Under the pieces are notes generated by a model, which had not been told where the DNA came from, made no database searches, and was given only the letters and a program-made list of their open reading frames with translations. The translations under genes were made by a program, and so were the position numbers. Below are positions 52,928-62,298 of a stretch of DNA of 64,000 nt, one piece after another. Positions within the stretch are counted from its first letter, which is position 1. Every line of letters begins with the position of its first letter. The stretch is from Actinacidiphila glaucinigra (GTDB taxonomy: Bacteria; Actinomycetota; Actinomycetes; Streptomycetales; Streptomycetaceae): contig NZ_FZOF01000033.1 of the NCBI RefSeq assembly GCF_900188405.1, positions 34,980 to 98,979 of the forward strand, given 5' to 3'.

Positions 52928-53830
52928 TCAGGTGCGCACCGGGGCCGTTGTCGAGGGGTCGCCCGCGGGTACGGTGTGCTGCTCCGGTCCGCTCGTGGCG
53001 GACCCGACGGCGAGCAGCTTCAGGGCCTCCTCGGCAGCGGTGCCGGGCGGCGCGCTGTAGACGACCACGCTCAGGCCGCTGTCGTCCGGCAGCCTCATCG
53101 TCTCCTGGTCGAGTTCCAGGTCGCCGACGAGCGGATGGGTGAGACGCTTCGTGCTCTCGCGGAACACATGGACGTCGTGGGATCCCCACAGCACGCGAAA
53201 GGAGTCGCTGCGGGTGGACAGTTCACCGATCAGGTTCGTCAGTTCCCGGTCATGCGGGTGTCTGCCCGCCTCCACGCGCAGCGCGCCCACGGCGAAGCGG
53301 GCCATGCGCTCCCAGTCCACGTAGAACCGCCGGGCCTCGGGACTGAGGAAGGCGAACCGCGCGACGTTCGCCCGGCAGGTCGGATCGGCGTACATCTGCG
53401 CGTACAGGGCCCGCCCGAGCGGGTTCGCGTCCAGGGTGTCCAGGCGGTCGTTCATCACGAACGCCGGCATACCCGGCATTCCCTCGACGATCCGCGCCAC
53501 GCTCGGGCGCACCGTGGGCCGGGGCTCGCGCCGCGATGCTCCGGGCGCGGGGCCCGCGGCGCGGGCGAGGTCGTAGAGGTACATGCGCTCGGTGTCGTCG
53601 AGGCGCAGTGCCCGGGCGAGCGCGTCCAGCACGCTGTCGGAGACGCCCTTGAGATTGCCGCGCTCCAGGCGCGTGTAGTACTCGACGCTCACCCCGGCGA
53701 GCGTGGCGACCTCCCCCCGGCGCAGTCCGGGCACCCGCCGCTGCCCGTACGTCGGCAGACCCGCCTGCTCCGGGGTCGTCCTGTTCCGTCGGGAGCGGAG
53801 GAAGGCGCTGACTACGTCCCGGTTGTCCAT
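52928..53830 (-). CDS. XRE/MmyB-type helix-turn-helix regulator
   Basis: 300 residues from the ATG at 53830. The same layout as the gene at 23294: HTH (about 25-75: VPGLRRGEVATLAGVSVEYY, then LERGNLKGVS) and an MmyB ligand domain (for example EARRFYVDWERMARFAVGAL). The first 20 residues differ strongly from its counterpart, so it is an old paralogue. It probably regulates the SDR behind it and the SnoaL-like gene in front (divergent, 145 bp). Confidence 0.9.
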   Translation of the reverse strand: MDNRDVVSAFLRSRRNRTTPEQAGLPTYGQRRVPGLRRGEVATLAGVSVEYYTRLERGNLKGVSDSVLDALARALRLDDTERMYLYDLARAAGPAPGASRREPRPTVRPSVARIVEGMPGMPAFVMNDRLDTLDANPLGRALYAQMYADPTCRANVARFAFLSPEARRFYVDWERMARFAVGALRVEAGRHPHDRELTNLIGELSTRSDSFRVLWGSHDVHVFRESTKRLTHPLVGDLELDQETMRLPDDSGLSVVVYSAPPGTAAEEALKLLAVGSATSGPEQHTVPAGDPSTTAPVRT

Positions 53831-53975
53831 GGGAACAGGGTAGGCAGGCCGCGCCGGCCGTGGGGGTCCCTGCCGGTACCCCTCACGGCGAGGACTCCCC
53901 CGCCGCGGCCGTCTGCCGTTGCATGGTGTGTGCCCGGATCCGCCGGGAGTCGAGCCGACCGAAGGGACACCCAAG

Positions 53976-54416
53976 ATGAGCAACGGTACCGACGCGGTGA
54001 CGCAGAGCCCCGCGGACGTGGTGCGGGGGCTATACGCATCGTTGAGCGAGGGAGACGTGCCGGGTGTCCTGGCCAGGCTCGCCCCCGAGGTGATCGTCGA
54101 CGAGCCGGAACAGCTCCCGTACGGCGGAGTGCACCAGGGCCGGGAGGTGTTCGTGCGGTCCGTCCTCGGCGCGATGATGGGCTACGCCGGCGTGGCCATC
54201 AGCGCCGCCGAGGTGTTCGAGGGCCCGGCCGGTACCGTCGTCGGAACACTCACCGGAACGCTCACGGCCCACACCACCGGTGAGGAGTTCCCCCTGACCA
54301 TCGTCGAGATCCACCAGGTCGAGGACGGCACGGTCCGCAGGATCGACGTCCACACCAAGAACCCCCACGAACTCGCCGCGTTCTACGCGCGAGCCGAGGC
54401 GGGAGTCACCCGCTGA
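53976..54416 (+). CDS. SnoaL-like/nuclear transport factor 2 family protein
   Basis: 146 residues from the ATG at 53976 with GAAGGG upstream. The cone-shaped NTF2 fold is suggested by the N-terminal helices VVRGLYASLSEGDVPGVLA, the strand VIVDEPEQLPYGGVHQGREV and the late TIVEIHQVEDGTVRRIDVHT. SnoaL-like proteins include ring-closing or isomerising enzymes and small-molecule binders. It faces the MmyB regulator. Confidence 0.82.
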   Translation: MSNGTDAVTQSPADVVRGLYASLSEGDVPGVLARLAPEVIVDEPEQLPYGGVHQGREVFVRSVLGAMMGYAGVAISAAEVFEGPAGTVVGTLTGTLTAHTTGEEFPLTIVEIHQVEDGTVRRIDVHTKNPHELAAFYARAEAGVTR

Positions 54417-54466
54417 CGGCGGCACCTCGGCGCCGGGCGGTCCCAGGGCACGTGGTCGGGGGGCGG

Positions 54467-55570
54467 TCAGGGGCGGGCCCACACCTGCAGTGTGGCCCCG
54501 GCGTCGGCGGTGGTGTACCAGGTGCCGTCGCCGAGCGCGGTCGGGAGGCCGGTGACCGGCAAGGGGTACGTGATGCGCCTCGGAGCGTGTGCCCCCGAGG
54601 TGTCGGTCAGCCAGTGCCGGCCCTCTCCCCATTCCTCGTCGCTTTCGACGGAGGAGGTGATGGCATCGGTCTCGTCGAGGAAGCCGCCGGCGTAGTCCCA
54701 GTAGGGCTCGGCCTCGTCGTTGTCGGGCTCCGTGCCCGGATGCCGCGCGATGGCCGACCCGGCGTCGATCTCCGCGAGGACGGAGCCGTCTTCGACGTCG
54801 AGTACCGCGAGGCGGTCCTGGTCGTGGGTGACCGTCATCAGTCGGCCGCCCGAGGGGCTGACGCCGATCAGCACCAGGTCCCGGCCGCCGAAGTCGTCCA
54901 TCGTCAACTGCCGGCCGTCCCAGCGTCCCCAGCGCAGCGGCGAACCTTCCTGTCCCTCGCCAATGCTCAGACCCATCTGCCGAGGGTCGGGGTGAGGCAC
55001 GTGCACGCTGCCGGCGGCAGCGGCCCGGGCGTCGGCGCGGGCGAGCACCGTGCCGTCTCGGGGGTCCAGCACCAGCCACTCGTCGCGGGAGTCATCGTCC
55101 GGCGCGCCCGGGGACAGCGGTCCCCGTACATGGGCCCAGATGAGCTCTCCGTCCGCGGAGAAGCCCGCTGAACCCTGTTCGGCGTAACGGTGGTTCCGCT
55201 CGCCGGCGTACTCGTCGAACGACCGGTGCATCTCCCGGCAGGCCCGGTGCCGGCAACCGTGGCGCACCTCCCATCGGACCGCTCCCCCGGGCTCCACGGC
55301 CCGCACGGCGTGCGTCCCGGCGAAAACGGCCAGGCTCCCGTCCGGTGCCGCCGTCGACCGTCCGAAACGGCGCGGCCACGGTGCGGGGAAGCGGGCCGTC
55401 TCGCCCCCGACCCGGAGGGGGTCGTCCTCCAGTGCGTGGACCACGATGTCGTCCTCGCAGCGCTGCAGCAGCATGCGTCGGCCGGGCGGGCCGAGCACCT
55501 CCAGCGCGTCGGCACGGCCTGCCGGAAAGGGGACGGCCAGCGCGGCGACAAGGCGGGCCTGCAAGGGCAT
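54467..55570 (-). CDS. Beta-propeller-like protein of unknown function
   Basis: 367 residues, no signal peptide. Repeated strand units (PDGSLAVFAGTHAVRAVEPG, LVLDPRDGTVLARADARA, LIGVSPSGGRLMTVTHDQ, LAVLDVEDGSVLAEIDAG) suggest a WD40- or PQQ-like propeller. Three cysteines near 105-112 (GCRHRACREM) could bind metal. Cytosolic. The stop is 50 bases after the convergent SnoaL gene stop. Confidence 0.7.
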   Translation of the reverse strand: MPLQARLVAALAVPFPAGRADALEVLGPPGRRMLLQRCEDDIVVHALEDDPLRVGGETARFPAPWPRRFGRSTAAPDGSLAVFAGTHAVRAVEPGGAVRWEVRHGCRHRACREMHRSFDEYAGERNHRYAEQGSAGFSADGELIWAHVRGPLSPGAPDDDSRDEWLVLDPRDGTVLARADARAAAAGSVHVPHPDPRQMGLSIGEGQEGSPLRWGRWDGRQLTMDDFGGRDLVLIGVSPSGGRLMTVTHDQDRLAVLDVEDGSVLAEIDAGSAIARHPGTEPDNDEAEPYWDYAGGFLDETDAITSSVESDEEWGEGRHWLTDTSGAHAPRRITYPLPVTGLPTALGDGTWYTTADAGATLQVWARP

Positions 55571-55652
55571 CGGGTTCTCCTGGAAGGCGGTGAGGCTTCG
55601 CGAACACTACGTCACGCCGCCGCCAGGTGCCCCGGCCGGCCGGCCCTCGAGG

Positions 55653-56867
55653 TCAGGGGGTCTGGCCCGGCCAGGGGACGTCGGTGGCCACAGGGGCCGC
55701 GTAGTCGACGCCTGGCACGGAGAATCCGTACAGCCGCCGGACCTCGGCGTGGAACCAGTCGAGGTCGGCGAGGCCGCCGATCGTGTCGGTGGTGGCGGCT
55801 TCCCAGCGGTCGGCGACCGCTGCCTGGACGTCGTCGGCGAGTTCCCAGGTGTCCAGGCGGATCCGGTCTTCGTCGTCCGGCGCGAGCGGGGAACGGCCGG
55901 TGAGGTCGTCCCACAGGGCGGCGAGTTGACGGACGGGCGGGAGCATGTCCTGACCGAGGACGCCGCGCAGCAGGCCGGTGTAGAGGGCGATTCCGGGGAT
56001 GGCGGTCGAGGACTGGGTGACGGCGGCGCCGTTGACGCAGGTCACCGCGCGCCCGCCGACGGTCTTGCCGAGCCGCTCGTCCAGGGTGCGGGCGGTGGCT
56101 TCCAGGTGGGCCTTGGCCACGCCGATCGTGCCCTGCCGGTAGATCGCCGCCGTCAGCGGCGACCCGATGTACGACAGTGCCGCGGTGCTGAAGCCCTCGG
56201 CGAGCACGCCCCGGTCGCTGAGGTGGTCGATCCAGCGTTCCCAGTCCGCGCCGCCCATCACGGCCACGGTCTGCTCGACGTCGTCCGGCTCGGCCGGTCC
56301 GGTCTCGACCTCGCGGACCTCGGGAACGCCCTGGTCGTCGAAGACGAGGGTCTTGGTGAGGTGCGCCCGCCCGATGGGCTTGAGGACGGAGGCGTACGTG
56401 GTGCCGGTGTCGGGGTCGGTACGGCGGGGGGCGGCGACCGAGTAGACCAGGTGGTCGAGCCTGCCGCCGAAGCGGCGCTCGACGAGGTCGGCGACCTGGT
56501 CCTTCATCGTGTCGGAGAACGCGTCGCCGTTGAGGAAGACCAGGTCCCGCCCGGCGGTGCGGGCGATGTCGGCGGTGGCGGCGGTGCGGTACCAGCCGGC
56601 GGTGGCGGTGCGTCGTTCCGTGGGGGCCTTCTCGAAGGACACCGCGATGCCTCGGATGCCGGCGCGCTTGAGTCCGGCGAGGGTGGCGGCGAGGCCGTAT
56701 CCGGCGGAGGAGCCGATGACCAGCGCCACGGGTCCGGGGCCCTGCGGCGCGTCCGCGGGGTCGGGACAGGCCCGCCACATGTCGGCCACCGACCGCCGGC
56801 AGCCCTCCGGGTGGGAGTCGAGGAAGAGGAAGCCACGGTTGCGGGGGGTCAGAACGCGCTCGTTCAA
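55653..56867 (-). CDS. fabV: FabV-type enoyl-ACP/enoyl-CoA reductase
   Basis: 404 residues from a TTG at 56867 with AAGGA eight bases ahead; no ATG or GTG is available near there. The N-terminal RNRGFLFLDSHPEGC and the NADH-binding loop GSSAGYG (52-58) are FabV features, and the catalytic Tyr-x8-Lys motif reads YRQGTIGVAK. It reduces trans-2-enoyl thioesters, which FabV does without triclosan sensitivity. Streptomyces mainly rely on FabI, so this is an accessory reductase. No fatty-acid genes lie beside it. Confidence 0.9.
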   Translation of the reverse strand: MNERVLTPRNRGFLFLDSHPEGCRRSVADMWRACPDPADAPQGPGPVALVIGSSAGYGLAATLAGLKRAGIRGIAVSFEKAPTERRTATAGWYRTAATADIARTAGRDLVFLNGDAFSDTMKDQVADLVERRFGGRLDHLVYSVAAPRRTDPDTGTTYASVLKPIGRAHLTKTLVFDDQGVPEVREVETGPAEPDDVEQTVAVMGGADWERWIDHLSDRGVLAEGFSTAALSYIGSPLTAAIYRQGTIGVAKAHLEATARTLDERLGKTVGGRAVTCVNGAAVTQSSTAIPGIALYTGLLRGVLGQDMLPPVRQLAALWDDLTGRSPLAPDDEDRIRLDTWELADDVQAAVADRWEAATTDTIGGLADLDWFHAEVRRLYGFSVPGVDYAAPVATDVPWPGQTP

Positions 56868-57015
56868 GCTGGCAGTCCTTGGGTCGGCCGGGTGGCGGCG
56901 CGGCGGCCGGCTCGGTCACCGCGTGCTGCCAGTCTGCGGCAGCGCCCACTTGGGAACCGGCTTTGCCGGGGACAAAGATCGCTGGTCGGGCTTGGAGCGT
57001 TTCCACCACGTGCGG

Positions 57016-57053
57016 CCGCCCCGGTGGGGTGGGCCTCACCCACCGGGGCGGCA
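57016..57053 (-). terminator. Perfect 14-bp hairpin
   Basis: GCCGCCCCGGTGGG (57016-57029) and its exact complement (57040-57053) around a 10-nt loop, 85 bases beyond the stop of the TPR-like gene and upstream of fabV, which therefore has its own promoter. Confidence 0.7.
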
Positions 57054-57137
57054 AGGGCCGCTTCTGCGGGAGGTGCGTGCGACAGGCCCGGCGGCGCTGC
57101 GGCGGTGCGTGCGCGGCCGGGCCCGTCCGGCCTGCCG

Positions 57138-58235
57138 TCACCCGCCGGTGCGGCCCCAGCGGGCGAGGCTGCCCGCGTCGGCCGGCAGCTTGCCGTCCTC
57201 CGTCCTGGCGGCGGCGATGCCGCGGGCGAGTTGGAAGGCGGCGACCGGGTCGCGCTTGTCCGTCCACGGTTCCGCGCCGCACCACGGGCCGATGAGCCGG
57301 AACTGCTCGAGGGCGGCGGCGTGGTCGCCGTTCTCCCCCAGGTAGTACGCGAGCAGGTGCCGAAGGCGCGGCAGTGCCTCGGCGTCCTCGGGCACGTGGC
57401 TCAGCGACCGGGCGACCTCCGCCAGGATGCCCTTGACCTTGGCCGTGGTCACGGGCGCCGAAGCGCCGTGGCGTTCGGTGAGTTCGGACAGGGCGTGCAG
57501 GTAGATGCCTGCCAGCGGGCTGCCCTCCGGAGCGTTGCGCACGGCGCGCTCGGCGAAGTCCATCATCTGCTTGTCGGTTCCGCACCACTTGGCGCACCAG
57601 TACTGCAGGGCCTGCCAGTGGCCCGAGTAGTGGTGAGGGGCGCGTTCGACCAGGCCCTCCCACAGCGTGTTGAACTGCATGCCGCGGTACTTGAGGGGAC
57701 GTGCGGTGGTGATCATGACGACCCAGGGCCCCGGATCGCGCGGCGCGAGCTCGGCGGCGTGCTGCGCGGCCTCCATGGCAGCAGGCAGCATCTGCCGGAA
57801 ACGCTGCATGCGCTCGGGCGAGACCTGGTTCACGTACCCGGGTCCCCGGATCTCCCATGCCCGGTGCACGAGCAGTTGGGCATGCAGTGTGGCGGCGTCG
57901 CCGTTGTCCGGGTCCTTTCGGCGCCACTCGTCCAGCCAGGCGTCGTCGTGCCCGGCGATCTCCTGCAGCACTTCCAGCCGGTGCCAGCGCTCCGCCCATT
58001 CCTCCCCGGCGCGGTCCACGTACGAGGCCGCCGTGCGCCAGTCACCCGCCCACGCGGCGTCCGCGACCGCCTGCATCTCCTCGACCCGGCGAGCGGGCGT
58101 GGGCGGGCCGGCCCGTCCGGCGTCGAGCATCGCGAAGGGCACCATCCCGTACTCGGTGGGGTCGAACTGCGTACGGACCCACCGCGCGAGGCGGGCTTTC
58201 TGCATGAAGGCGAAAGGGTTCACGTCGGAGATCAT
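57138..58235 (-). CDS. TPR-like helical protein of unknown function
   Basis: 365 residues from the ATG at 58235 (GTG 58250 possible). All-helical, with Trp-rich turns (AWAGDWRTAASYVDRAGEEW, HWQALQYWCAKWCGTDKQM, LRHLLAYYLGENGDHAAALE) as in Sel1/TPR proteins. The C-terminus is Ala/Gly-rich. Similar proteins (DUF4034-like) occur beside toxins and phage genes, but this is tentative. Close to the methyltransferase-NUDIX gene on the same strand (47 bases). Confidence 0.65.
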   Translation of the reverse strand: MISDVNPFAFMQKARLARWVRTQFDPTEYGMVPFAMLDAGRAGPPTPARRVEEMQAVADAAWAGDWRTAASYVDRAGEEWAERWHRLEVLQEIAGHDDAWLDEWRRKDPDNGDAATLHAQLLVHRAWEIRGPGYVNQVSPERMQRFRQMLPAAMEAAQHAAELAPRDPGPWVVMITTARPLKYRGMQFNTLWEGLVERAPHHYSGHWQALQYWCAKWCGTDKQMMDFAERAVRNAPEGSPLAGIYLHALSELTERHGASAPVTTAKVKGILAEVARSLSHVPEDAEALPRLRHLLAYYLGENGDHAAALEQFRLIGPWCGAEPWTDKRDPVAAFQLARGIAAARTEDGKLPADAGSLARWGRTGG

Positions 58236-58282
58236 CCAGACCACCGTCACCCCGGGCAACCCATTAGCCTTCGCCCCTGACC

Positions 58283-59470
58283 TCACGCCTCTTCGCCGCG
58301 GGAAGCCGAGGTGTCGCCCGGATGAAGGGGGTGGAGCCGGGCGGGCGGGTGCTCGATCGGCAGGCCGGGGCGCCAGGTGGTCAGACACTGGGCGCTCGGG
58401 ATGAAGAGGCCGTCGGGGAGCCGGTCGAGGGGCCACCATCGCCAGTCGCCCACGCTCTCACCGGGCTGATCACCCGGCTCGCCGTCCCATGCGGTGATCA
58501 CCGCGGCGACCGTCGCCCGCACCGTGCCCCTGACCTCGTCCAGGAGCAGGCCGAGCAGCTCGACGTCCTCCTCGCGTACGGTGCACCCGGTCTCCTCCTT
58601 CACCTCGCGGGCCGCCGTGCCCGTCAGCGACTCGCCCCGCTCGACGGAACCGCCGGGCAGTTCCCACGTGCCCCGCCGGTGCCGGCCCAGCAGCAGGCCG
58701 CGGGGGCCGTGGAGGATCGCCCCCACGCCGAGGGCGGTGTTCGGCGGCGGCGGATCGGCAGTGCGGTTGCGGCTGGTGACCCGGGTGCGCCGGCGTACGT
58801 GGAAGAGGCGGCAGGACGTCGGAACGTCTTCGTCCGGGGCGTCGAGGGTGTCGATCCGCTCGACGACGAGGCCGTACTCCTCCAGCAGGTCCTGCCACAG
58901 CTCCGGTGCCAGGACCCACATCTGGACGGTCAGTTGCCCGCCGCCCGCCAGAGGCAGGATCTGCGGGCGTGCCGTCACGGTGCTGGAGGGACCCTGGCCG
59001 TCGGAGTCGGTGTGCAGGACGGAGAACACGAGCCTGCCGCCCGGTACCAGGGCGCCCGCGACGGCGGGCAGCAGCCGGTGCGGGTCGATGTACGCGAAAC
59101 CGTGGACGGAGTAGATCACTTCGTACGGATCCGCCCGCCTCAGATGGTCGACCGCGTCCGCGAGGACCAAGCGCAGCCCGGGCACGCCCGCGTAACGTGC
59201 CGCGGCGCGCTCGTGCTGGGTGGGCGAGGCCTCGACGGCGTCGACCACGGCTCCATGGGCCAGGGCGAGGTGGGCGGCGTGCCGGCCCAGGCCCGATCCG
59301 AGGTCCGCGACCCTCCGGCCTCGTACGTCGCCCAGGACGTCCGCAGCGCGCCCGTCGGGCCAGAACCCCCAGGAGATCTCCTTCACGTCGGGGACCTGCG
59401 TGCCCCGTTCCACATGGTGGGCTCCGTAGACGGTCCAGGCATTCGCGTTCGTCGCTTCGGGATGGTCCAC
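58283..59470 (-). CDS. Bifunctional methyltransferase and NUDIX hydrolase
   Basis: 395 residues from a GTG at 59470 behind GGAAGGA. Residues 1-235 are a SAM methyltransferase (VADLGSGLGRHAAHLALAHG as motif I, then YEVIYSVHGFAYIDPHRLLP). Residues about 245-375 are a NUDIX domain with an intact box: GGSVERGESL, then REVKEETG (the REUxEExGU core). The two activities in one chain suggest methylation coupled to removal of a nucleoside diphosphate by-product. Transcribed with the TPR-like gene that follows. Confidence 0.88.
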   Translation of the reverse strand: MDHPEATNANAWTVYGAHHVERGTQVPDVKEISWGFWPDGRAADVLGDVRGRRVADLGSGLGRHAAHLALAHGAVVDAVEASPTQHERAAARYAGVPGLRLVLADAVDHLRRADPYEVIYSVHGFAYIDPHRLLPAVAGALVPGGRLVFSVLHTDSDGQGPSSTVTARPQILPLAGGGQLTVQMWVLAPELWQDLLEEYGLVVERIDTLDAPDEDVPTSCRLFHVRRRTRVTSRNRTADPPPPNTALGVGAILHGPRGLLLGRHRRGTWELPGGSVERGESLTGTAAREVKEETGCTVREEDVELLGLLLDEVRGTVRATVAAVITAWDGEPGDQPGESVGDWRWWPLDRLPDGLFIPSAQCLTTWRPGLPIEHPPARLHPLHPGDTSASRGEEA

Positions 59471-59688
59471 GGTGCAGTCCTTCCCCACCGCGGGGTCGTC
59501 GGACCGTCACGGATGCGAGGGCGCGCGCCGGTTGGTCGCGCTTGGGATGTACGCGGTGTCTTCCACCCCACCGCCAGACATCCGATCTCATCGCGTCGCG
59601 GAGCCTGCAACTACCCGTCCACGATGGGGAAATCGCTAGCCAAAAGGGCATAAGTGCAACAACCGCGGAAGCAAAGATCGGGTTAATC

Positions 59689-59730
59689 TGTCGACGGCCG
59701 TTGACATGGGCGAAACAAGTTGATTATTTA
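59689..59730 (+). promoter_or_regulatory. Operator and promoter of the GH95 gene
   Basis: TGTCGACGGCCGTTGACA (59689-59706) is an 18-bp near-perfect palindrome with a single mismatched pair. It overlaps the -35 TTGACA (59701-59706); the -10 is probably TATTTA (59725-59730) at 18-bp spacing. The placement suits a LacI- or ROK-type repressor induced by fucosides. The rest of 59471-59777 shows no gene. Confidence 0.65.
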
Positions 59731-59777
59731 TGAATACTTTTTGTGGGCTCCTGCAACCCCGGAAGGGAACCCTTGCC

Positions 59778-62141
59778 GTGTCCGCTTCTTCCCGTCGTGA
59801 CTTCCTCCGCATCGCCGGTGCCACCGGCGGAGGCCTCGCCCTGTCGGGCGGCCTCTACCCGTTCGCCGCGCACGCCGCTCCCGCCCGCCCGTCCAGCGTG
59901 GACATCGTCCCGGAGGGCAAGGCGACGTCGATCTGGTACCGCACACCCGCCAACGAGGCGCGCATCATCCAGGAGGCCCTGCCCGTCGGCAACGGCCGGC
60001 TCGGCGCGCTCGTCGGCTGCGATCCGGCGGACGACTTCCTCTACCTGACCGACGGCGCGTTCTGGACCGGCGGCAGCAACGACACCCTCACCGACGACGG
60101 TCAACTCCCCTACGGGCCGGATGACTTCGGCAGCTTCGGTCTGCTGGCCAAGCTCCGGATCGCGCTGCCCGGCCACTCCGGCAAGGCGGTCGCCTCCTAC
60201 CGCCGCCAGCTCGACCTGAGCAACGGCGTGGTCTCCGCGACGTACCAGCACGAGGGCAACCTCCACCGCCGCGAGGTCTACGCCAGCCACCCGGACGACG
60301 TGGTCGTCGTCCGGCTCACCGGCGGCCCGCACACCGGTACGGTGTCGCTGGCCGGCACCCACGGGGAGACCACCGCGGGCGGCAACGGGCAGCTCTCCTT
60401 CGCCGGGAAGCTGAAGAACGGCCTGCGCTACGCCGCCGCGGTGACCGCGGTCAGCGCCACGGGCCGGGTGAGTGTGGACGGCGACAAGCTGTCCTTCGCC
60501 GGTTGCCGTGACTTGGTGATCGTGGTGTGCGGCGGCACCGACTACTCCCCCGACGCCGCCAAGGACTTCCGCGAGCCGGGCACCGATCCCCTCACCGTGG
60601 CGCGCGCCAAGATCGCCGCCGCCGCGAAGGTGCCGGGGAACGAACTGCTGAAGACCCACGTCTCCGACTACCACCGCCTCTACAACCGCTTCTCCATCGA
60701 CCTGGGCCAGTCGTCGGCGCTGCAGCGGTCGCTGGACTCCTGGTCGCGCATAGCCGTGCGGTACACCGACGCGTCCACGCCGGACCCGGAACTGGAGGCC
60801 GCCTACGTCCAGTACGGGCGCTACCTGACGATCACCGGCTCCCGCGACTGGCTGCCGATGAACCTGCAGGGCATCTGGGTGCACAACAACAACCCGGACT
60901 GGTACGCCGACTACCACACCGACATCAACGTCCAGATGAACTACTGGCTGGCCGACCCGGCGGGCCTCGGCGAGAACTCCCTCGCCCTCGCCCGGTACTG
61001 CGTGTCCCAGCTGCCCGTCTGGACCGATGTCACCAAGCGGCTGTTCAACAGCGACCGCAACCGGTTCCGCAACAGCTCGGGCAAGATCGCCGGGTGGGCG
61101 GTCGCCTTCTCCACCAACATCCACGGCGGCAGCGGCTGGGCCTGGCACCCCTCCGGCAACGCCTGGCTGTGCAACTCGCTGTGGCGGCACTACGAGTACA
61201 GCCAGGACCGCGAGTACCTGGAGCTGATCTACCCGGTCCTCAAGGGCGCGGCGGAGTTCTGGCAGGCGCGGCTGATCACGACCACCGTCAAGGACGAGGA
61301 CGGGACGTCGCGCGAGGTCCTGATCGACGACACGTCCTGGTCGCCGGAGCACGGCCCGGACGGGAAGGGCAACACGTACGGGCAGGAGCTGGCGTGGGAG
61401 CTCTTCGAGGAGTTCACGACGGCCTCCCGGGTGCTCGATCGGGACACCGAGCTGGCCGCCGAGCTGCACGCCATGCAGGCCAAGCTCTACCTGCCACGGG
61501 TGAGCCCGAAGACCGGCTGGCTCGAGGAATGGATGACCCCGGACAACCTCGGCGAGGTCACGCACCGGCACCTGTCCCCGCTGATCGGCTTCTACCCGGG
61601 TGACCGGATCGCCGCCGACACCAGTTCGCCCGAGCTGCTCGAAGGGGTCCGCGCGCTGCTGACCGCCCGCGGCATGGACAGCTACGGCTGGGCGTGCGCG
61701 TGGCGGTCGCTGTGCTGGTCCCGGCTGAAGGACGCGGAGAAGGCCTACCAGCTCTATCTGACGGTCCTGCGTCCGTCCATCACCAACAGCAACGGCACCT
61801 CGGCCAACTGGTTCGACATGTACAGCCAGGGCAGTTACACGATCTTCCAGATCGACGCGAACCTGGGCGGTGCCGCCGCCGCGCTGGAGATGATCCTCTA
61901 CTCACGGCCGGGCGTCATCGAGCTCCTGCCCGCGCTCCCCGGTGCCTGGGCGGCCAAGGGCTCCGTGACCGGCGTCGGCGCCCGCGGCGGCTTCGAGGTG
62001 GACCTGGCCTGGCGCAACGGCAAGGTGACCGAGGCGACCGTCCGCAGCACCGGCGGGACCACGACCGAGCTGCGCGCCGGCGGCTTCCGCAAGCGGCTCA
62101 CGCTCAAGCCCGGCAAGTCCGTGACGGTGCGGATCCCCTAG
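59778..62141 (+). CDS. Tat-exported GH95 alpha-L-fucosidase family hydrolase
   Basis: 787 residues from a GTG at 59778 behind GGAAGGGAA; an ATG at 59730 is in frame but lacks a site. A twin-arginine signal (SRRDFLRIAG) leads to a GH95 N-domain and (alpha/alpha)6 barrel: NLQGIWVHNNNPDWYADYHT, the N-x-N pair in DINVQMNYW, SPEHGPDGKG with the general acid, HLSPLIGFYPGD and IFQIDANLGG. Known GH95 enzymes remove alpha-1,2-fucose or L-galactose. Closed by a perfect 15-bp hairpin. Together with the GH27 enzyme it indicates plant or mucin glycan use. Confidence 0.92.
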   Translation: MSASSRRDFLRIAGATGGGLALSGGLYPFAAHAAPARPSSVDIVPEGKATSIWYRTPANEARIIQEALPVGNGRLGALVGCDPADDFLYLTDGAFWTGGSNDTLTDDGQLPYGPDDFGSFGLLAKLRIALPGHSGKAVASYRRQLDLSNGVVSATYQHEGNLHRREVYASHPDDVVVVRLTGGPHTGTVSLAGTHGETTAGGNGQLSFAGKLKNGLRYAAAVTAVSATGRVSVDGDKLSFAGCRDLVIVVCGGTDYSPDAAKDFREPGTDPLTVARAKIAAAAKVPGNELLKTHVSDYHRLYNRFSIDLGQSSALQRSLDSWSRIAVRYTDASTPDPELEAAYVQYGRYLTITGSRDWLPMNLQGIWVHNNNPDWYADYHTDINVQMNYWLADPAGLGENSLALARYCVSQLPVWTDVTKRLFNSDRNRFRNSSGKIAGWAVAFSTNIHGGSGWAWHPSGNAWLCNSLWRHYEYSQDREYLELIYPVLKGAAEFWQARLITTTVKDEDGTSREVLIDDTSWSPEHGPDGKGNTYGQELAWELFEEFTTASRVLDRDTELAAELHAMQAKLYLPRVSPKTGWLEEWMTPDNLGEVTHRHLSPLIGFYPGDRIAADTSSPELLEGVRALLTARGMDSYGWACAWRSLCWSRLKDAEKAYQLYLTVLRPSITNSNGTSANWFDMYSQGSYTIFQIDANLGGAAAALEMILYSRPGVIELLPALPGAWAAKGSVTGVGARGGFEVDLAWRNGKVTEATVRSTGGTTTELRAGGFRKRLTLKPGKSVTVRIP

Positions 62142-62155
62142 TTCGTGTCGTGTGG

Positions 62156-62187
62156 GGGCCGCGCTCCGGGAGCCCGGAGCGCGGCCC
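62156..62187 (+). terminator. Perfect 15-bp hairpin after GH95
   Basis: GGGCCGCGCTCCGGG (62156-62170) and its exact complement (62173-62187) begin 14 bases after the stop. Confidence 0.75.
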
Positions 62188-62298
62188 TCTCGTAGGTGCG
62201 ATTGCGCGGGCGTGACCAGCGGAGGAGCATCGGTCTGGAGCCGTCTTGACCGGCGCCGGCGGCTGATCCCCCACGGCGCGAACAGACCTGGAACCGCC

